Positions 36,766 through 45,511 of a stretch of 64,000 bases of DNA are shown piece after piece; the first letter of the stretch is position 1; the number at the start of each line of letters is the position of its first letter. The notes under the pieces are model-generated. The model ran no database searches. It had not been told where the DNA came from and worked only from the letters and a program-made list of their open reading frames with translations. This DNA is from Parvibaculum sedimenti. GTDB taxonomy: Bacteria > Pseudomonadota > Alphaproteobacteria > Parvibaculales > Parvibaculaceae. The position numbers and the translations under genes are program-made. The stretch is taken from assembly GCF_009184905.1 (NCBI RefSeq), contig NZ_WESC01000004.1, forward strand, positions 124,001 through 188,000, in the 5' to 3' direction.

Positions 36766-37481
36766 TCGCCTTCGAGCCGACGCGCGGCGACCGGTACGAC
36801 ACTCCTCGCCCCCATCATCCAGGCATGGAAATCGAGACCGGGCAGAAGATTGTCATAGGCGACATCAAGCACATTGAGCCCGCCTGCATAGGCACCGAAG
36901 GCTGGCAGGATCGCCCGCGTGCCGTCCGATACCACGCAGCGCCGACGAAGGCGCCGTCCGCGCACACGCACCGCCGCACAGGGATGGAGATGCCCGGCAA
37001 TCTCGCCCGTTGCGGGCGCGGGGCGCGGCTCATGGCGAAAGGTGAGCGGCCCGATGCGAAGCTCATCGAGAACCGCACCGCCGAACGCGCGCGAGGGACG
37101 CGGATCATGATTGCCCGCGATCCAGACCCATTCCGTCCGCCGCGTGAGTTCCGAAAGCATCGCTGCGTCCTCGCCACTCATCCGCGCTTCGGCGCCCTGA
37201 TCGTGAAAGCTGTCGCCCAGCGCAACGAGGCGCAACGGCCGATGCTTCGCAATCAATGCATCGAGGCGGCGGAGCGTCGCTCGCGTATCATAGGGCGGCA
37301 GCGCGATACCGCGGGCGGCAAAGGCGGACCCCTTCTCAAGATGGAGATCGGCAACGACGAGCATGCGCTCCATTTCCCACCACACCGCGCCTTCGGGCAG
37401 CACGGCCAGCGCGGCGCCGCAGACGCGCAGAGCCGGCGCCGCGTGAAGCCTCTCCTCCGATATGTCGACTGTCTCAGACAA
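36762..37481 (-). CDS. pdeM: Ligase-associated DNA damage response endonuclease PdeM
   Basis: A 239-residue calcineurin-like metallophosphoesterase of the PdeM family. Metal-binding motifs are VVADLHLEKG (D-x-H), GDSFHD, GNHDPRP and GEIAGHLHP. In other genomes it sits with an Lhr-type helicase, an ATP-dependent ligase and an exonuclease (MBL-fold), in a DNA repair unit. It starts with TTG at 37481 inside the end of the helicase gene (8-base overlap, GAGGCG upstream). The next Met is 39 residues inside, past the family's N terminus. The ligase and exonuclease genes are not in the window. Confidence 0.85.
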   Translation of the reverse strand: MSETVDISEERLHAAPALRVCGAALAVLPEGAVWWEMERMLVVADLHLEKGSAFAARGIALPPYDTRATLRRLDALIAKHRPLRLVALGDSFHDQGAEARMSGEDAAMLSELTRRTEWVWIAGNHDPRPSRAFGGAVLDELRIGPLTFRHEPRPAPATGEIAGHLHPCAAVRVRGRRLRRRCVVSDGTRAILPAFGAYAGGLNVLDVAYDNLLPGLDFHAWMMGARSVVPVAARRLEGD

Positions 37482-40032
37482 GCCGCGTCGCCTCTTCGAT
37501 CAATTCATCGGCCGCTTCGTGGAGCAGCGCCTCATTCGCCTCGCCATGCACCTGTTCCTTGCCGATGTCGAGCAGCACTGGCACAGCGAGTGGCGAAACG
37601 CGGTCGAGCCTTTTCAGGACGATGTGTCCCCTGATGCGCCTCAACATATCACCGACGCGGGCCACATCGAGAAGACCCGTCGCCGCATCGGCATAGGTGG
37701 CGCGCAGCAATATGTGATCGGGCTCATGCTCCCTGAGCACGTTGTAGATGAGATCTGAGGAAAAGGTTACCTGCCGTCCGGTCTTTTCCTGTCCCGGATA
37801 GCGCCGCTCGATGAGCCCCGCAATGACCGCGCAATCGCGAAACGTGCGCTTCAACAGGTTCGACTCGGCAAGCCACGCTTCCAGATCGTCGCCCAGCATG
37901 TCCTCGCCGAAAAGCTCGGAAAGCGGCAACGAGCCGCGCTCGGCCATCAGCCCCATGTCGCGCAGGCCCCAGATCGCCAGCGAATATTCGGACGCGACGA
38001 AGCCCAGTGGACGCGCGCCCATGCGATCGAGGCGGCGCGTCAACAACATGCCCAGCGTCTGATGCGCGAGCCGCCCCTCGAAGGGATAGCAGACGAGATA
38101 ATAGCGATCACCGCGCGGGAAACATTCGACCAGAAGCTCGCCCTCACGCGGCAGGACGGACCGCCACTCCTGAAGCCGCAGCCATTCCTTCACCTGCGCG
38201 GGCAGAAAGGTCCATTCCTCATGATGGGCGAGCATGCGGCGCACGCGCTCCGCAAGATAGGTCGAAAGAGGAAACTTGCCGCCGTAATAGGACGGGATCA
38301 TCGGTTCGCCGCCCTCCGCATGAGTGACAAGCGCCTCCGTTTCGGCGAGTCCCTCGAAGCGTAATATGTGGCCCGCAAAAATGAATGTGTCGCCGGGCGC
38401 GAGCTGGTCGATGAAATATTCCTCGATCTCACCCAGCATCCGCCCGCCCATGCCTCCACGCGGGCGCCTGCCCTTACCGATCAGCCGGATGCGGATCATC
38501 GGCGCCTCGACGATGGTGCCGACATTCATGCGATACTGCTGCACCACCTTGGGAGATGAAGGCCGCAGCCGCATGTCGCCTGTCATGGGCGAATTGGCGC
38601 GCAGCCGCGCATAACGGTCATAGCTCTTCAGCGCATAGCCGCCGGTCGCGACGAAATCGACGACGCGATCGAAGGTCACCCGGTCGAGATGGCGATAGGG
38701 CGCGGCGGCACGAACCTCATCGAAAAGCGCGTCAGGCGCGAAGGGCTCGGAACAGGCGCGGCCGAGCACATGCTGCGCAAGCACGTCGAGGGCGCCGTCA
38801 CGGCCGATCCGCGCGTCCTGCGCGCCCTCGATGGCGGCCGCGCGGGCAGCCTCGCATTCGAGAACCTCGAAACGGTTCGCGGGCACAAGCAAGGCGCGCG
38901 AGGGCTCGTCGAGACGGTGATTGGCGCGGCCGATGCGCTGCGCGAGGCGGCTGGCGCCCTTTGGCGCGCCTATGCAAATGACGAGATCGACTTCGCCCCA
39001 GTCGATGCCGAGGTCGAGCGTCGACGTGCAGACGACAGCGCGGAGCGTTCCCGCCGCCATGGCCGCCTCCACCTTGCGGCGCTGTTCCGCCGCGAGCGAT
39101 CCGTGGTGAAGCGCGATGGCGAGGCTGTCCTCATTCAGATGCCAGAGCGACTGGAACACGAATTCCGCCTGGCTGCGCGTATTGACGAAAACGAGCGTCA
39201 TCCTGTTGCGCCTGATAGCGTCATAGACGAACGGCAAGGCATGACGCGCCGAATGGCCGGACCAGGGAATGCGCGCCTCGCCATCATCCTTCGTTTCCGG
39301 TCCTTCGGGAACGAGCACGCCGATTTCGGGCCGCGCGCCCGGCGGCGCGACCACGACCTCACTCAATGCCTCGCCATCCACCGGTTGCGGCATCAGATAG
39401 CGGCGCAACTCATCGGGCTCGGCCACAGTCGCGGAAAGACCGACGCGGCGGAGTTTCGGCGCGAGGATGCCGAGACGTGCAAGACCGAGAGCGAGAAGAT
39501 CGCCGCGCTTCGAATTCGCCAGCGCATGAAGCTCATCAAGGACCACGCAGGACAGGTTGCCGAAGAAGGCGCCCGCATCGGGATAGGAGAGAAGCAGCGC
39601 CAATTGTTCCGGCGTCGTCATCAGAATGTCGGGTGGTTCGCGGCGTTGGCGCTGGCGACGATTGGTCGGCGTGTCGCCTGTGCGCGTCTCAACGGAAATA
39701 TCGAGCCCGATCTCCGCTATCGGCGTTTCGAGATTACGCTTCACGTCGACGGCCAGCGCCTTCAGCGGCGAGATATAGAGCGTGTGGAGGCCGGGCTTGC
39801 GCTCTGCGCGCTCGCTCAATTCGACGAGACTCGGCAGAAATCCGGCAAGCGTCTTGCCCGCGCCGGTCGGCGCGATGAGGAGCGCCGACCTGCCCGCTCG
39901 TGCTAGATCGAGAAGCGCAAGCTGGTGCGCGCGTGGGCTCCATCCGCGCGCAGAAAACCAGTCGCCGAAACGAGCGGGCAGCCCGTTCGTCTCCGTGGAT
40001 GGCACTGCTTTTCGGCTCGTCGGTTTCGGCAT
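37474..40032 (-). CDS. Ligase-associated DNA damage response DEXH-box helicase (Lhr-like)
   Basis: An 852-residue superfamily 2 helicase. Residues 40-60 hold Walker A (LIAPTGAGKTLAGFLPS), then the DEVH-type box as VVLDELHALANSKRGDLL near residue 170, motif III SATVAE, and motif VI (QRIGRANHRLDE) near 370. The remaining C-terminal part is the Lhr-core winged-helix and wyl-like region seen in bacterial Lhr. It unwinds DNA/RNA hybrids and acts in DNA repair in the ligase-associated unit. The PdeM gene overlaps its end. Confidence 0.88.
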   Translation of the reverse strand: MPKPTSRKAVPSTETNGLPARFGDWFSARGWSPRAHQLALLDLARAGRSALLIAPTGAGKTLAGFLPSLVELSERAERKPGLHTLYISPLKALAVDVKRNLETPIAEIGLDISVETRTGDTPTNRRQRQRREPPDILMTTPEQLALLLSYPDAGAFFGNLSCVVLDELHALANSKRGDLLALGLARLGILAPKLRRVGLSATVAEPDELRRYLMPQPVDGEALSEVVVAPPGARPEIGVLVPEGPETKDDGEARIPWSGHSARHALPFVYDAIRRNRMTLVFVNTRSQAEFVFQSLWHLNEDSLAIALHHGSLAAEQRRKVEAAMAAGTLRAVVCTSTLDLGIDWGEVDLVICIGAPKGASRLAQRIGRANHRLDEPSRALLVPANRFEVLECEAARAAAIEGAQDARIGRDGALDVLAQHVLGRACSEPFAPDALFDEVRAAAPYRHLDRVTFDRVVDFVATGGYALKSYDRYARLRANSPMTGDMRLRPSSPKVVQQYRMNVGTIVEAPMIRIRLIGKGRRPRGGMGGRMLGEIEEYFIDQLAPGDTFIFAGHILRFEGLAETEALVTHAEGGEPMIPSYYGGKFPLSTYLAERVRRMLAHHEEWTFLPAQVKEWLRLQEWRSVLPREGELLVECFPRGDRYYLVCYPFEGRLAHQTLGMLLTRRLDRMGARPLGFVASEYSLAIWGLRDMGLMAERGSLPLSELFGEDMLGDDLEAWLAESNLLKRTFRDCAVIAGLIERRYPGQEKTGRQVTFSSDLIYNVLREHEPDHILLRATYADAATGLLDVARVGDMLRRIRGHIVLKRLDRVSPLAVPVLLDIGKEQVHGEANEALLHEAADELIEEATRLV

Positions 40033-40137
40033 GCCTACTCGTTATCATGCCTGTGTCGTCACAGGCATCATTCCCTCATCCCACCAAACAAGGCTACATT
40101 CCGGCCGGGAGAGAGAAACGGGAAAGACGGAAACCGA

Positions 40138-41010
40138 ATGATGGAATGGCTGCCTGCAAGCATTCAACATAATCTTGATACGATTCTGCCGCTCTTTATC
40201 GACCGCGGCCTCAGCTTCGTCGGCGCGGTGGTCATCCTCATCCTTGGCTATTGGCTCTCCGGCAAGGCACGGCACTGGGTGAGCTTCCTGCTCGGCCGCG
40301 CCCCAAATGGCGACGCGATGCTTCAGGGCTTCTTCGGCAGCATCGCCTCCTACGTGGTGATGATCTTCACCATTCTCGCTGTGCTGGCACAATTCGGCGT
40401 GCAGACGACGAGCTTTATTGCGCTACTCGGCGCCGCCGGCCTCGCCGTCGGCCTTGCGTTGCAGGGCACGCTGTCGAATGTTGCAGCCGGCGTGATGCTG
40501 CTCTTCTTCCGTCCGTTTCGTGCAGGAAATTATGTCGAGGTTGGCGGCATCGCCGGCACGGTGAAGCAACTCACTCTGTTCACCACGGAACTCACGACCG
40601 TCGACAATGTCCAGATCATCATTCCAAACAGCAATGTCTGGGGCCAGGCGGTCAAGAATTACAGCTTTCACCCGACGCGGCGCGTCGATCTCGTTTTCGG
40701 CATTTCCTATGACGACAATATTGCCAAGACGATGGAGGTCATGCGCCAGGTCATCGGAGCGGACAAGCGCGTTCTCGCCACGCCCGAGCCGCTCATTGCG
40801 GTCAACGCGCTCAACGAGAGTTCCGTCGACATGTTGCTGCGTGTCTGGACCAGCAATGACGATTACTGGCCCGTCAAATTCGACCTCACACGCGCCATGA
40901 AGGAACGCTTTGACGCGGAAGGCATCACCATCCCCTTCCCGACGCAGACGGTCCACAATTTCGGCGATCCACAATTTGCGGGCATTGTCACCGAGCCGCA
41001 GAAGAACTGA
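40138..41010 (+). CDS. mscS: MscS-family mechanosensitive ion channel
   Basis: A 290-residue small-conductance mechanosensitive channel. Three N-terminal membrane helices precede the pore helix segment LGAAGLAVGLALQGTLSNVA and AGVMLLFFRPFRAGNYVEVG, followed by the cytoplasmic beta and alpha/beta domains. It releases solutes on osmotic downshock. Two ATGs in a row (40138 and 40141) compete for the start. The longer upstream frame overlaps the divergent helicase gene and is not real coding. Confidence 0.9.
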   Translation: MMEWLPASIQHNLDTILPLFIDRGLSFVGAVVILILGYWLSGKARHWVSFLLGRAPNGDAMLQGFFGSIASYVVMIFTILAVLAQFGVQTTSFIALLGAAGLAVGLALQGTLSNVAAGVMLLFFRPFRAGNYVEVGGIAGTVKQLTLFTTELTTVDNVQIIIPNSNVWGQAVKNYSFHPTRRVDLVFGISYDDNIAKTMEVMRQVIGADKRVLATPEPLIAVNALNESSVDMLLRVWTSNDDYWPVKFDLTRAMKERFDAEGITIPFPTQTVHNFGDPQFAGIVTEPQKN

Positions 41011-41021
41011 CGCCCTCTCGA

Positions 41022-41056
41022 CGAAGCGGGAGCCACCCGCTGCTCCCGCTTCGTTT
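41022..41056 (+). terminator. Rho-independent terminator after mscS
   Basis: A 12-bp perfect stem (CGAAGCGGGAGC at 41022-41033, GCTCCCGCTTCG at 41042-41053), an 8-base loop and TTT directly after, with a second T-rich stretch further on. It starts 11 bases after the mscS stop. Confidence 0.8.
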
Positions 41057-41126
41057 CACCCTGTTTCTTCCCCAGTCTTATGGGGTAAGTTAGAAATGTG
41101 CCCCTGCGGGCGAGAGGAGTGTATTC

Positions 41127-41390
41127 ATGGAACGGCTCTTTGGCGGCCCCATCCTGCCAACCCTGATCAAGCTTGCGGCGGCGTCCGTCGTCGTCGGCGT
41201 CCTCCTCGCCTTTTTCGGCATAAAGCCCATCGACCTCTGGTACGACTTTCTCGATACGGTGGTCCGCATCTGGCACATGGGATTCGACGCCATCGACTGG
41301 TCGGTAAAATATTTTGCGCTCGGCGCCGTGGTCGTCGTGCCGATCTGGCTTGTCGTGCGGCTCTGGACCTATCTCATCGAAAAGAAGTGA
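41127..41390 (+). CDS. Small two-helix membrane protein (DUF6460-like)
   Basis: An 87-residue protein with two hydrophobic helices (AAASVVVGVLLAFFGIKPID and FALGAVVVVPIWLVVRLWTY) separated by an amphipathic stretch. The pattern fits the small DUF6460 inner membrane proteins, whose function is unknown. A good GAGAGGAG site precedes the ATG. It stands alone between the mscS terminator and the SDR gene. Confidence 0.7.
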   Translation: MERLFGGPILPTLIKLAAASVVVGVLLAFFGIKPIDLWYDFLDTVVRIWHMGFDAIDWSVKYFALGAVVVVPIWLVVRLWTYLIEKK

Positions 41391-41500
41391 CGTAGCGGCA
41401 GCCGTTACTCCGCCGCCTGAAGCTCCAGACCTCGTGCAAAAGTGATGGGCGCGACAGACGCGCCTGCTATCCTCCCGGCAAACAAACAGGGGAGGACCTC

Positions 41501-42391
41501 ATGGTTTCGATGTTTCGCGACGGATTGCTGAAGGGCAAGCGCATCCTGGTGACGGGCGGCGGCACCGGTCTCGGCAAGGAAATGGCCGAGGATTACCTGC
41601 GGCTCGGCGCCGAAGTTTATATCTGCGGCCGCCGCAAGCATGTGCTCGCCGAGACGGCCAAGGCACTGATGGACAAGCATGGCGGTTCGGTGAAGACGCA
41701 TGGCGTCGACATTCGCGTCGCGGGCGCGGTCGATGAGATGATCGGCGAGATCTGGGCCGATGGCGGCCCGCTCACCGGTCTTGTCAACAATGCCGCCGGC
41801 AACTTCATCAGTCCGACAAAGGATCTTTCGCCCAAGGGGTTCGACGCTATCGCCGGCATCGTGTTCCACGGCTCCTTCTACGTGACTCACGCCTGCGGCA
41901 AGCGCTGGATCGAAGGCGGCGACAAGGGCAGCGTCATCTCGATCCTCACGACATGGGTTTGGAACGGCGGCCCCTTCACCGTGCCTTCCGCCATGTCCAA
42001 GGCAGGCATCAACATCATGACGCAATCGCTTGCCGCCGAATGGGGCCAGTACGGCATTCGCCTCAACTCGATCGCGCCCGGACCTTTCCCGACAAAGGGC
42101 GCGTGGGAACGCCTGAGCCCAGGTCAGTCGCTCGAAGGCGACACATCGCGCGAGGGTATTCCCATGGGCCGCGTCGGCAAGATGGACGAGCTGAAGAACC
42201 TCGCCACATTCCTCATGGCCGATGGATGTGAATATCTCACCGGCCAGTGCATCGCCATCGACGGCGGTTCTTATCAGGCGGGCGGTGGAAATTTCTCGCG
42301 CCTGTCGAGGCTCTCCGAGGAAGAGTGGGACAATATGCGCGACATGATCCGCAGCGCGAACGAAAAGGACAAGGCGCAGCGCAGCGTCTGA
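41501..42391 (+). CDS. SDR-family oxidoreductase, 2,4-dienoyl-CoA reductase-like
   Basis: A 296-residue SDR. Cofactor motif VTGGGTGLGKEMAED, structural motif NNAAGNF, Ser and SILTTWVWNGGPF in the catalytic region, and the C-terminal AIDGGSYQAGGG. In place of the usual YxxxK the sequence reads VPSAMSKAGI, so the catalytic Tyr is Ser/absent. This is a feature shared with the DECR/peroxisomal trans-2-enoyl reductase and 2,4-dienoyl-CoA reductase branch, which lacks it. It probably reduces dienoyl-CoA in unsaturated acyl-CoA oxidation. GGGGAGGAC lies before the ATG. Confidence 0.85.
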   Translation: MVSMFRDGLLKGKRILVTGGGTGLGKEMAEDYLRLGAEVYICGRRKHVLAETAKALMDKHGGSVKTHGVDIRVAGAVDEMIGEIWADGGPLTGLVNNAAGNFISPTKDLSPKGFDAIAGIVFHGSFYVTHACGKRWIEGGDKGSVISILTTWVWNGGPFTVPSAMSKAGINIMTQSLAAEWGQYGIRLNSIAPGPFPTKGAWERLSPGQSLEGDTSREGIPMGRVGKMDELKNLATFLMADGCEYLTGQCIAIDGGSYQAGGGNFSRLSRLSEEEWDNMRDMIRSANEKDKAQRSV

Positions 42392-42398
42392 CCCTCGC

Positions 42399-42974
42399 TC
42401 AGGTCGCGCTCCACATGATGGCGATCAACCGCCAATTCGCAATCTCGGTCGGCGGAGGCAGGACACCGTCCTCTGCCGGTTTTTTTCCGCCGAAGATATA
42501 GATGACGTGATCGAGCTTCGGCGCTGTACAAAAAATGCGGCCCGTATAGCGCCCCGCGCCGGGAATACAGTCGGGCTTTTCGCCGTAATGATAGAGCGAA
42601 CTCAGCCGTGCCTTGACGCGTGCTCCGCGCGCATCGGCGATGCGCTGTGTGAAAACGGTAATGCCTGTGACGCGCGGCTTCTTGCGGTCGCCATTGGATT
42701 CGAGTTCAAGCAGAAGATTCTTGCCTCTCGAGACGCGCAGAACCGTGTACGGCGCGGCACCTTCGAGTTCGACCGTCTGCGGCTGGAAAGTCACGCCCTC
42801 AGGTAGAATCTTTTCCAGCGCGGCCTGATCGAAAGGCACCTTGTTGTCGAGCGGACCGACGCCAGCATCGCGCACGATATAGGTGTCGAGCGACTGGACC
42901 GCAAACGCAGTCGTCGCGGAGAACGCCGTCGCGGCAATCACGGCAAGACATGACAAGATACGCTTCGATGACAT
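42399..42974 (-). CDS. Secreted DUF1131-like protein
   Basis: A 191-residue exported protein with a signal peptide (ILSCLAVIAATAFSATTAFA) and a fold resembling DUF1131, the family of the RpoE-regulated lipoprotein YfeY (YIVRDAGVGPLDNKVPFD near the N terminus, CIPGAGRYTGRIFC with the two Cys near residue 140). It lacks a lipobox Cys. It is a paralog of the gene just upstream (43007-43567), which does have one. No function is known for the family beyond an envelope-stress link. Confidence 0.65.
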   Translation of the reverse strand: MSSKRILSCLAVIAATAFSATTAFAVQSLDTYIVRDAGVGPLDNKVPFDQAALEKILPEGVTFQPQTVELEGAAPYTVLRVSRGKNLLLELESNGDRKKPRVTGITVFTQRIADARGARVKARLSSLYHYGEKPDCIPGAGRYTGRIFCTAPKLDHVIYIFGGKKPAEDGVLPPPTEIANWRLIAIMWSAT

Positions 42975-43006
42975 GATGTCCCCTTGGGCACGGATGAATT
43001 GCGGGA

Positions 43007-43567
43007 TCAGTTGACGGACGCGTCGTCGCCATCCCATAGCATGGCGGTCACATGCCAGTCCGCCAGAACTTCCGGCGGGGGCACCTGACCGTCAGGCGCG
43101 GGCGGCACACCCTGCATCTCGTAGATGATGCGATTTGAATTGGGTTGTGGACAATAGATGCGCCCCCGCTTCTCCATCGCGCCCGCCATGCAGCCCGTTG
43201 GCTTCGACGGCGGAAATATATCGCGATAGCGCGAGCCGATATGGACGCCGTTTTCGTCCTGCACAATATCGTCCAGTATCAACACGCTTGCGACGCGGGC
43301 GCCATCTCCGGTCGGATAAAGTTCGAGCACGGTTTTGCCATTGTCGATGACACGGATGACATGCGCCCCCGGCTCCAGCGCCGACGACATGCCGGCACTC
43401 ACCTTGAATTGAGGGAAGAGCCTGGCAATGGCTGCGACATTGAACGCGGTCTCGACGCTGATCGGACCCACCTTGTCGCCATTGACGACCAGCCCCGCCG
43501 GCTTCGAGCAGGCGAAGAGGAGCAGGCCAGCAACAAGAATGGCAGCCGCCATTGGAACGCGCGTCAT
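43007..43567 (-). CDS. DUF1131-like lipoprotein
   Basis: A 186-residue lipoprotein: signal peptide AAAILVAGLLLFAC gives lipid-modified Cys20, and the mature part is DUF1131-like with GLVVNGDKVGPISVETAF and the paired Cys TGCMAGAMEKRGRIYCPQPN that align with the next gene. The two genes are tandem paralogs 32 bases apart and probably cotranscribed, giving one soluble and one anchored version. Both end in a P-P-P-x-E-hydrophobic-A-x-W motif (PPPEVLADW here; PPPTEIANW in the other). Confidence 0.7.
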   Translation of the reverse strand: MTRVPMAAAILVAGLLLFACSKPAGLVVNGDKVGPISVETAFNVAAIARLFPQFKVSAGMSSALEPGAHVIRVIDNGKTVLELYPTGDGARVASVLILDDIVQDENGVHIGSRYRDIFPPSKPTGCMAGAMEKRGRIYCPQPNSNRIIYEMQGVPPAPDGQVPPPEVLADWHVTAMLWDGDDASVN

Positions 43568-43610
43568 CTTTCCTCCTGCCGCCCCCTCCGAGTTGCCGAT
43601 CCATGGATCT

Positions 43611-44588
43611 CTAGTCCATGGTTATAACGACTTTTCCCACAGCTTTCCGTTCCTGCAGCAAGCGCATCGCATCGACTGCACGATCGAGCGGGAAGGTCGC
43701 GCAGACATAGGGAACGATCTTGCCTTCCGCCGCAAGCCTGTCCACCGCCTCGATATTGCGGCGCCCTGCTTCCGGATCGCGGCGGCCATATTCGCCCGCG
43801 CGAACGCCGATTACGGAAAAGCCCTTGATAAGCGGCATGTTGACGGAAATGTTCGGAATGCGGCCGCTGGTGAAACCGATGACCAGCAGGCGCCCGTTCC
43901 AGGCAATGCAGCGCACGCTCTCGTCGAAAACATCGCCACCCACAGGATCGTAAACGACATCGGCGCCCCTTCCCCCGGTTAACGCCTTCACCTCTTCGCG
44001 GAAGCCCGTTGTCACATTCAGGACATGATCGGCCCCCCGCGCCTTCACCACCTTGAGCTTCTCATCCGACGCCGACGTTGCGATGACGGTGGCACCCCAA
44101 AGCTTGCCGATATCGACAGCCGCCATGCCGACGCCACCCGTACTCCCATGCACCAGAAGCGTCTCGCCCGCTCGGAGGTTCCCGCGAATGACGAGAGCGA
44201 CATAGGCGGTGAGATAGGCTGCCGGATAGGCGGCGGCATGAACGAAATCCATGCCCCTTGGAATCGGTCGGCAGGCTTCCGCCGAGGCGATCGCCTCTTC
44301 CGCGAAGCCGCCGATGCGCAGCCCCGCAACCACCTCATCTCCGACCTTGAGCGATGTCACGCCCGGCCCCACTTCGGCGACGATGCCCGCCCCCTCCATG
44401 CCCGGAGCGAAGGGCAATTCGGGCTTGAACTGATACTTGCCCTGCACCATCAGAATGTCGGGGAAATTGACCGAGCAGGCCTTGAGGCGAAGCCGCACTT
44501 CGCCGGGGCCCGGCGGCGGCAAGGTCACCTCATCCATGCGGAGGACGGAAATATCCTCCGACAGCTCATGCACACGCATGCTGCGCAT
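43611..44588 (-). CDS. NADPH:quinone oxidoreductase-like zinc-independent MDR protein
   Basis: A 325-residue medium-chain reductase of the quinone oxidoreductase group. The catalytic-domain start (LPPPGPGEVRLRLKACSVNF) lacks the catalytic zinc Cys pattern, and the Rossmann motif is LVHGSTGGVGMAAVDIGKLW. It could reduce quinones or enoyl groups with NADPH. The ATG at 44588 is seven bases from GGGGAG and is better than two ATGs just upstream. Confidence 0.85.
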   Translation of the reverse strand: MRSMRVHELSEDISVLRMDEVTLPPPGPGEVRLRLKACSVNFPDILMVQGKYQFKPELPFAPGMEGAGIVAEVGPGVTSLKVGDEVVAGLRIGGFAEEAIASAEACRPIPRGMDFVHAAAYPAAYLTAYVALVIRGNLRAGETLLVHGSTGGVGMAAVDIGKLWGATVIATSASDEKLKVVKARGADHVLNVTTGFREEVKALTGGRGADVVYDPVGGDVFDESVRCIAWNGRLLVIGFTSGRIPNISVNMPLIKGFSVIGVRAGEYGRRDPEAGRRNIEAVDRLAAEGKIVPYVCATFPLDRAVDAMRLLQERKAVGKVVITMD

Positions 44589-44648
44589 CTTCATCTCCCC
44601 GAATTCAAGTTTCTTTGCGGCGAGCATAGGTGCAGAGCTTGGCTCAAA

Positions 44649-45218
44649 TCAAACGATGCCCATCGCCTCTAGGATGGTGACGAGGCCCAGAGCGAAGAAG
44701 ATCGCCGCAGCGATTCCACGTACCAGCGCCAGCGGCAGCGCCTTTGCCGCAGCGTTGCCAAGGAAGACCACGGGAACATTCGCCAGCATCATGCCGATGG
44801 TCGTGCCGGCGGCGACCGAGATGAGATCGTGGAACCGCGCCGCAAGGCCGATAGTCGCAAGCTGCGTCTTGTCGCCCATTTCGGCGAGGAAGAAAGCGAT
44901 TACCGTGGTGACAAAGGGGCCGAAGCGCGATGCGCCGCCCGGCACCTCGCCCGCCTCGTCGGGAACAAGCATCCAGACACCGCCCGCGACGAAAGAAACG
45001 CCGAGTACCCACTGAAGAACCTGCGGCGTCAGCCAGTTCGCGACAAGAATGCCAACCTCGGCGGCGAGCGCATGGTTGAAGATTGTCGCAACGAAGATGC
45101 CCGCGATGATCGGGAGTGGTCTTTTGAAGCGTGTCGCGAGGACCATCGAGAGAAGTTGCGTCTTGTCGCCGACTTCGGCGATAGCGACGGCGGAAAGCGA
45201 GAGAAAGAAGGCTTCCAT
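44649..45218 (-). CDS. UPF0016/GDT1-family manganese exporter
   Basis: A 189-residue six-helix membrane protein with the two family motifs E-x-G-D-K-T: AIAEVGDKTQLLSMVL (about residue 12) and LAEMGDKTQLATIGLA (about 115). GDT1/TMEM165/MneA proteins move Mn2+ (or Ca2+) out of the cytoplasm. A yybP-ykoY manganese riboswitch lies in its leader, which supports Mn export. The longer frame upstream reads through the riboswitch and is not coding. Confidence 0.9.
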   Translation of the reverse strand: MEAFFLSLSAVAIAEVGDKTQLLSMVLATRFKRPLPIIAGIFVATIFNHALAAEVGILVANWLTPQVLQWVLGVSFVAGGVWMLVPDEAGEVPGGASRFGPFVTTVIAFFLAEMGDKTQLATIGLAARFHDLISVAAGTTIGMMLANVPVVFLGNAAAKALPLALVRGIAAAIFFALGLVTILEAMGIV

Positions 45219-45284
45219 ATCGGGGGCTTCCAGCCGGGCGTGTTGGACCAATGACCTGAGACGCGCGTCGCCCGGCAGGGAGAC

Positions 45285-45409
45285 ACACCTCAAGCCAAAG
45301 GTCTCGCCAAGCGGTGCGGCTTCCGCACCTGCCGCGCGCACCATGATCCGAAGATCAAGTTTGTTGATGCGCGCCCCTCTCGTGATGGAGGGCGACTACT
45401 CCCCTAAGG
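45285..45409 (-). ncRNA. yybP-ykoY manganese riboswitch
   Basis: Read on the minus strand, the leader of the exporter gene contains the conserved pieces of yybP-ykoY in order: CCTTAGGGGAGTAGTCGCC (45391-45409), CATCAACAAACTTG in the middle, and GGCGAGACCTTTGGC near the 3' end (45294-45308). These correspond to the two docked Mn-binding loops of the class (GGGGAGUAG and GAGACC). Mn2+ binding would turn on expression of the exporter. The ends are approximate. Confidence 0.85.
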
Positions 45410-45511
45410 ATGCTCGGGAATTAGCATGGCCCTCGCCGCCAATGCAAGCCCGAACGAGGAGATTGCGACTCTCGCAACAGGATGGAACATTGCGCTCCGG
45501 GAGGAGCATTC

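Noticed and set aside
45219-45344. Longer N terminus for the Mn exporter
   Set aside because: This frame reads through the conserved 3' part of the riboswitch; family members start at MEAFFLSL.
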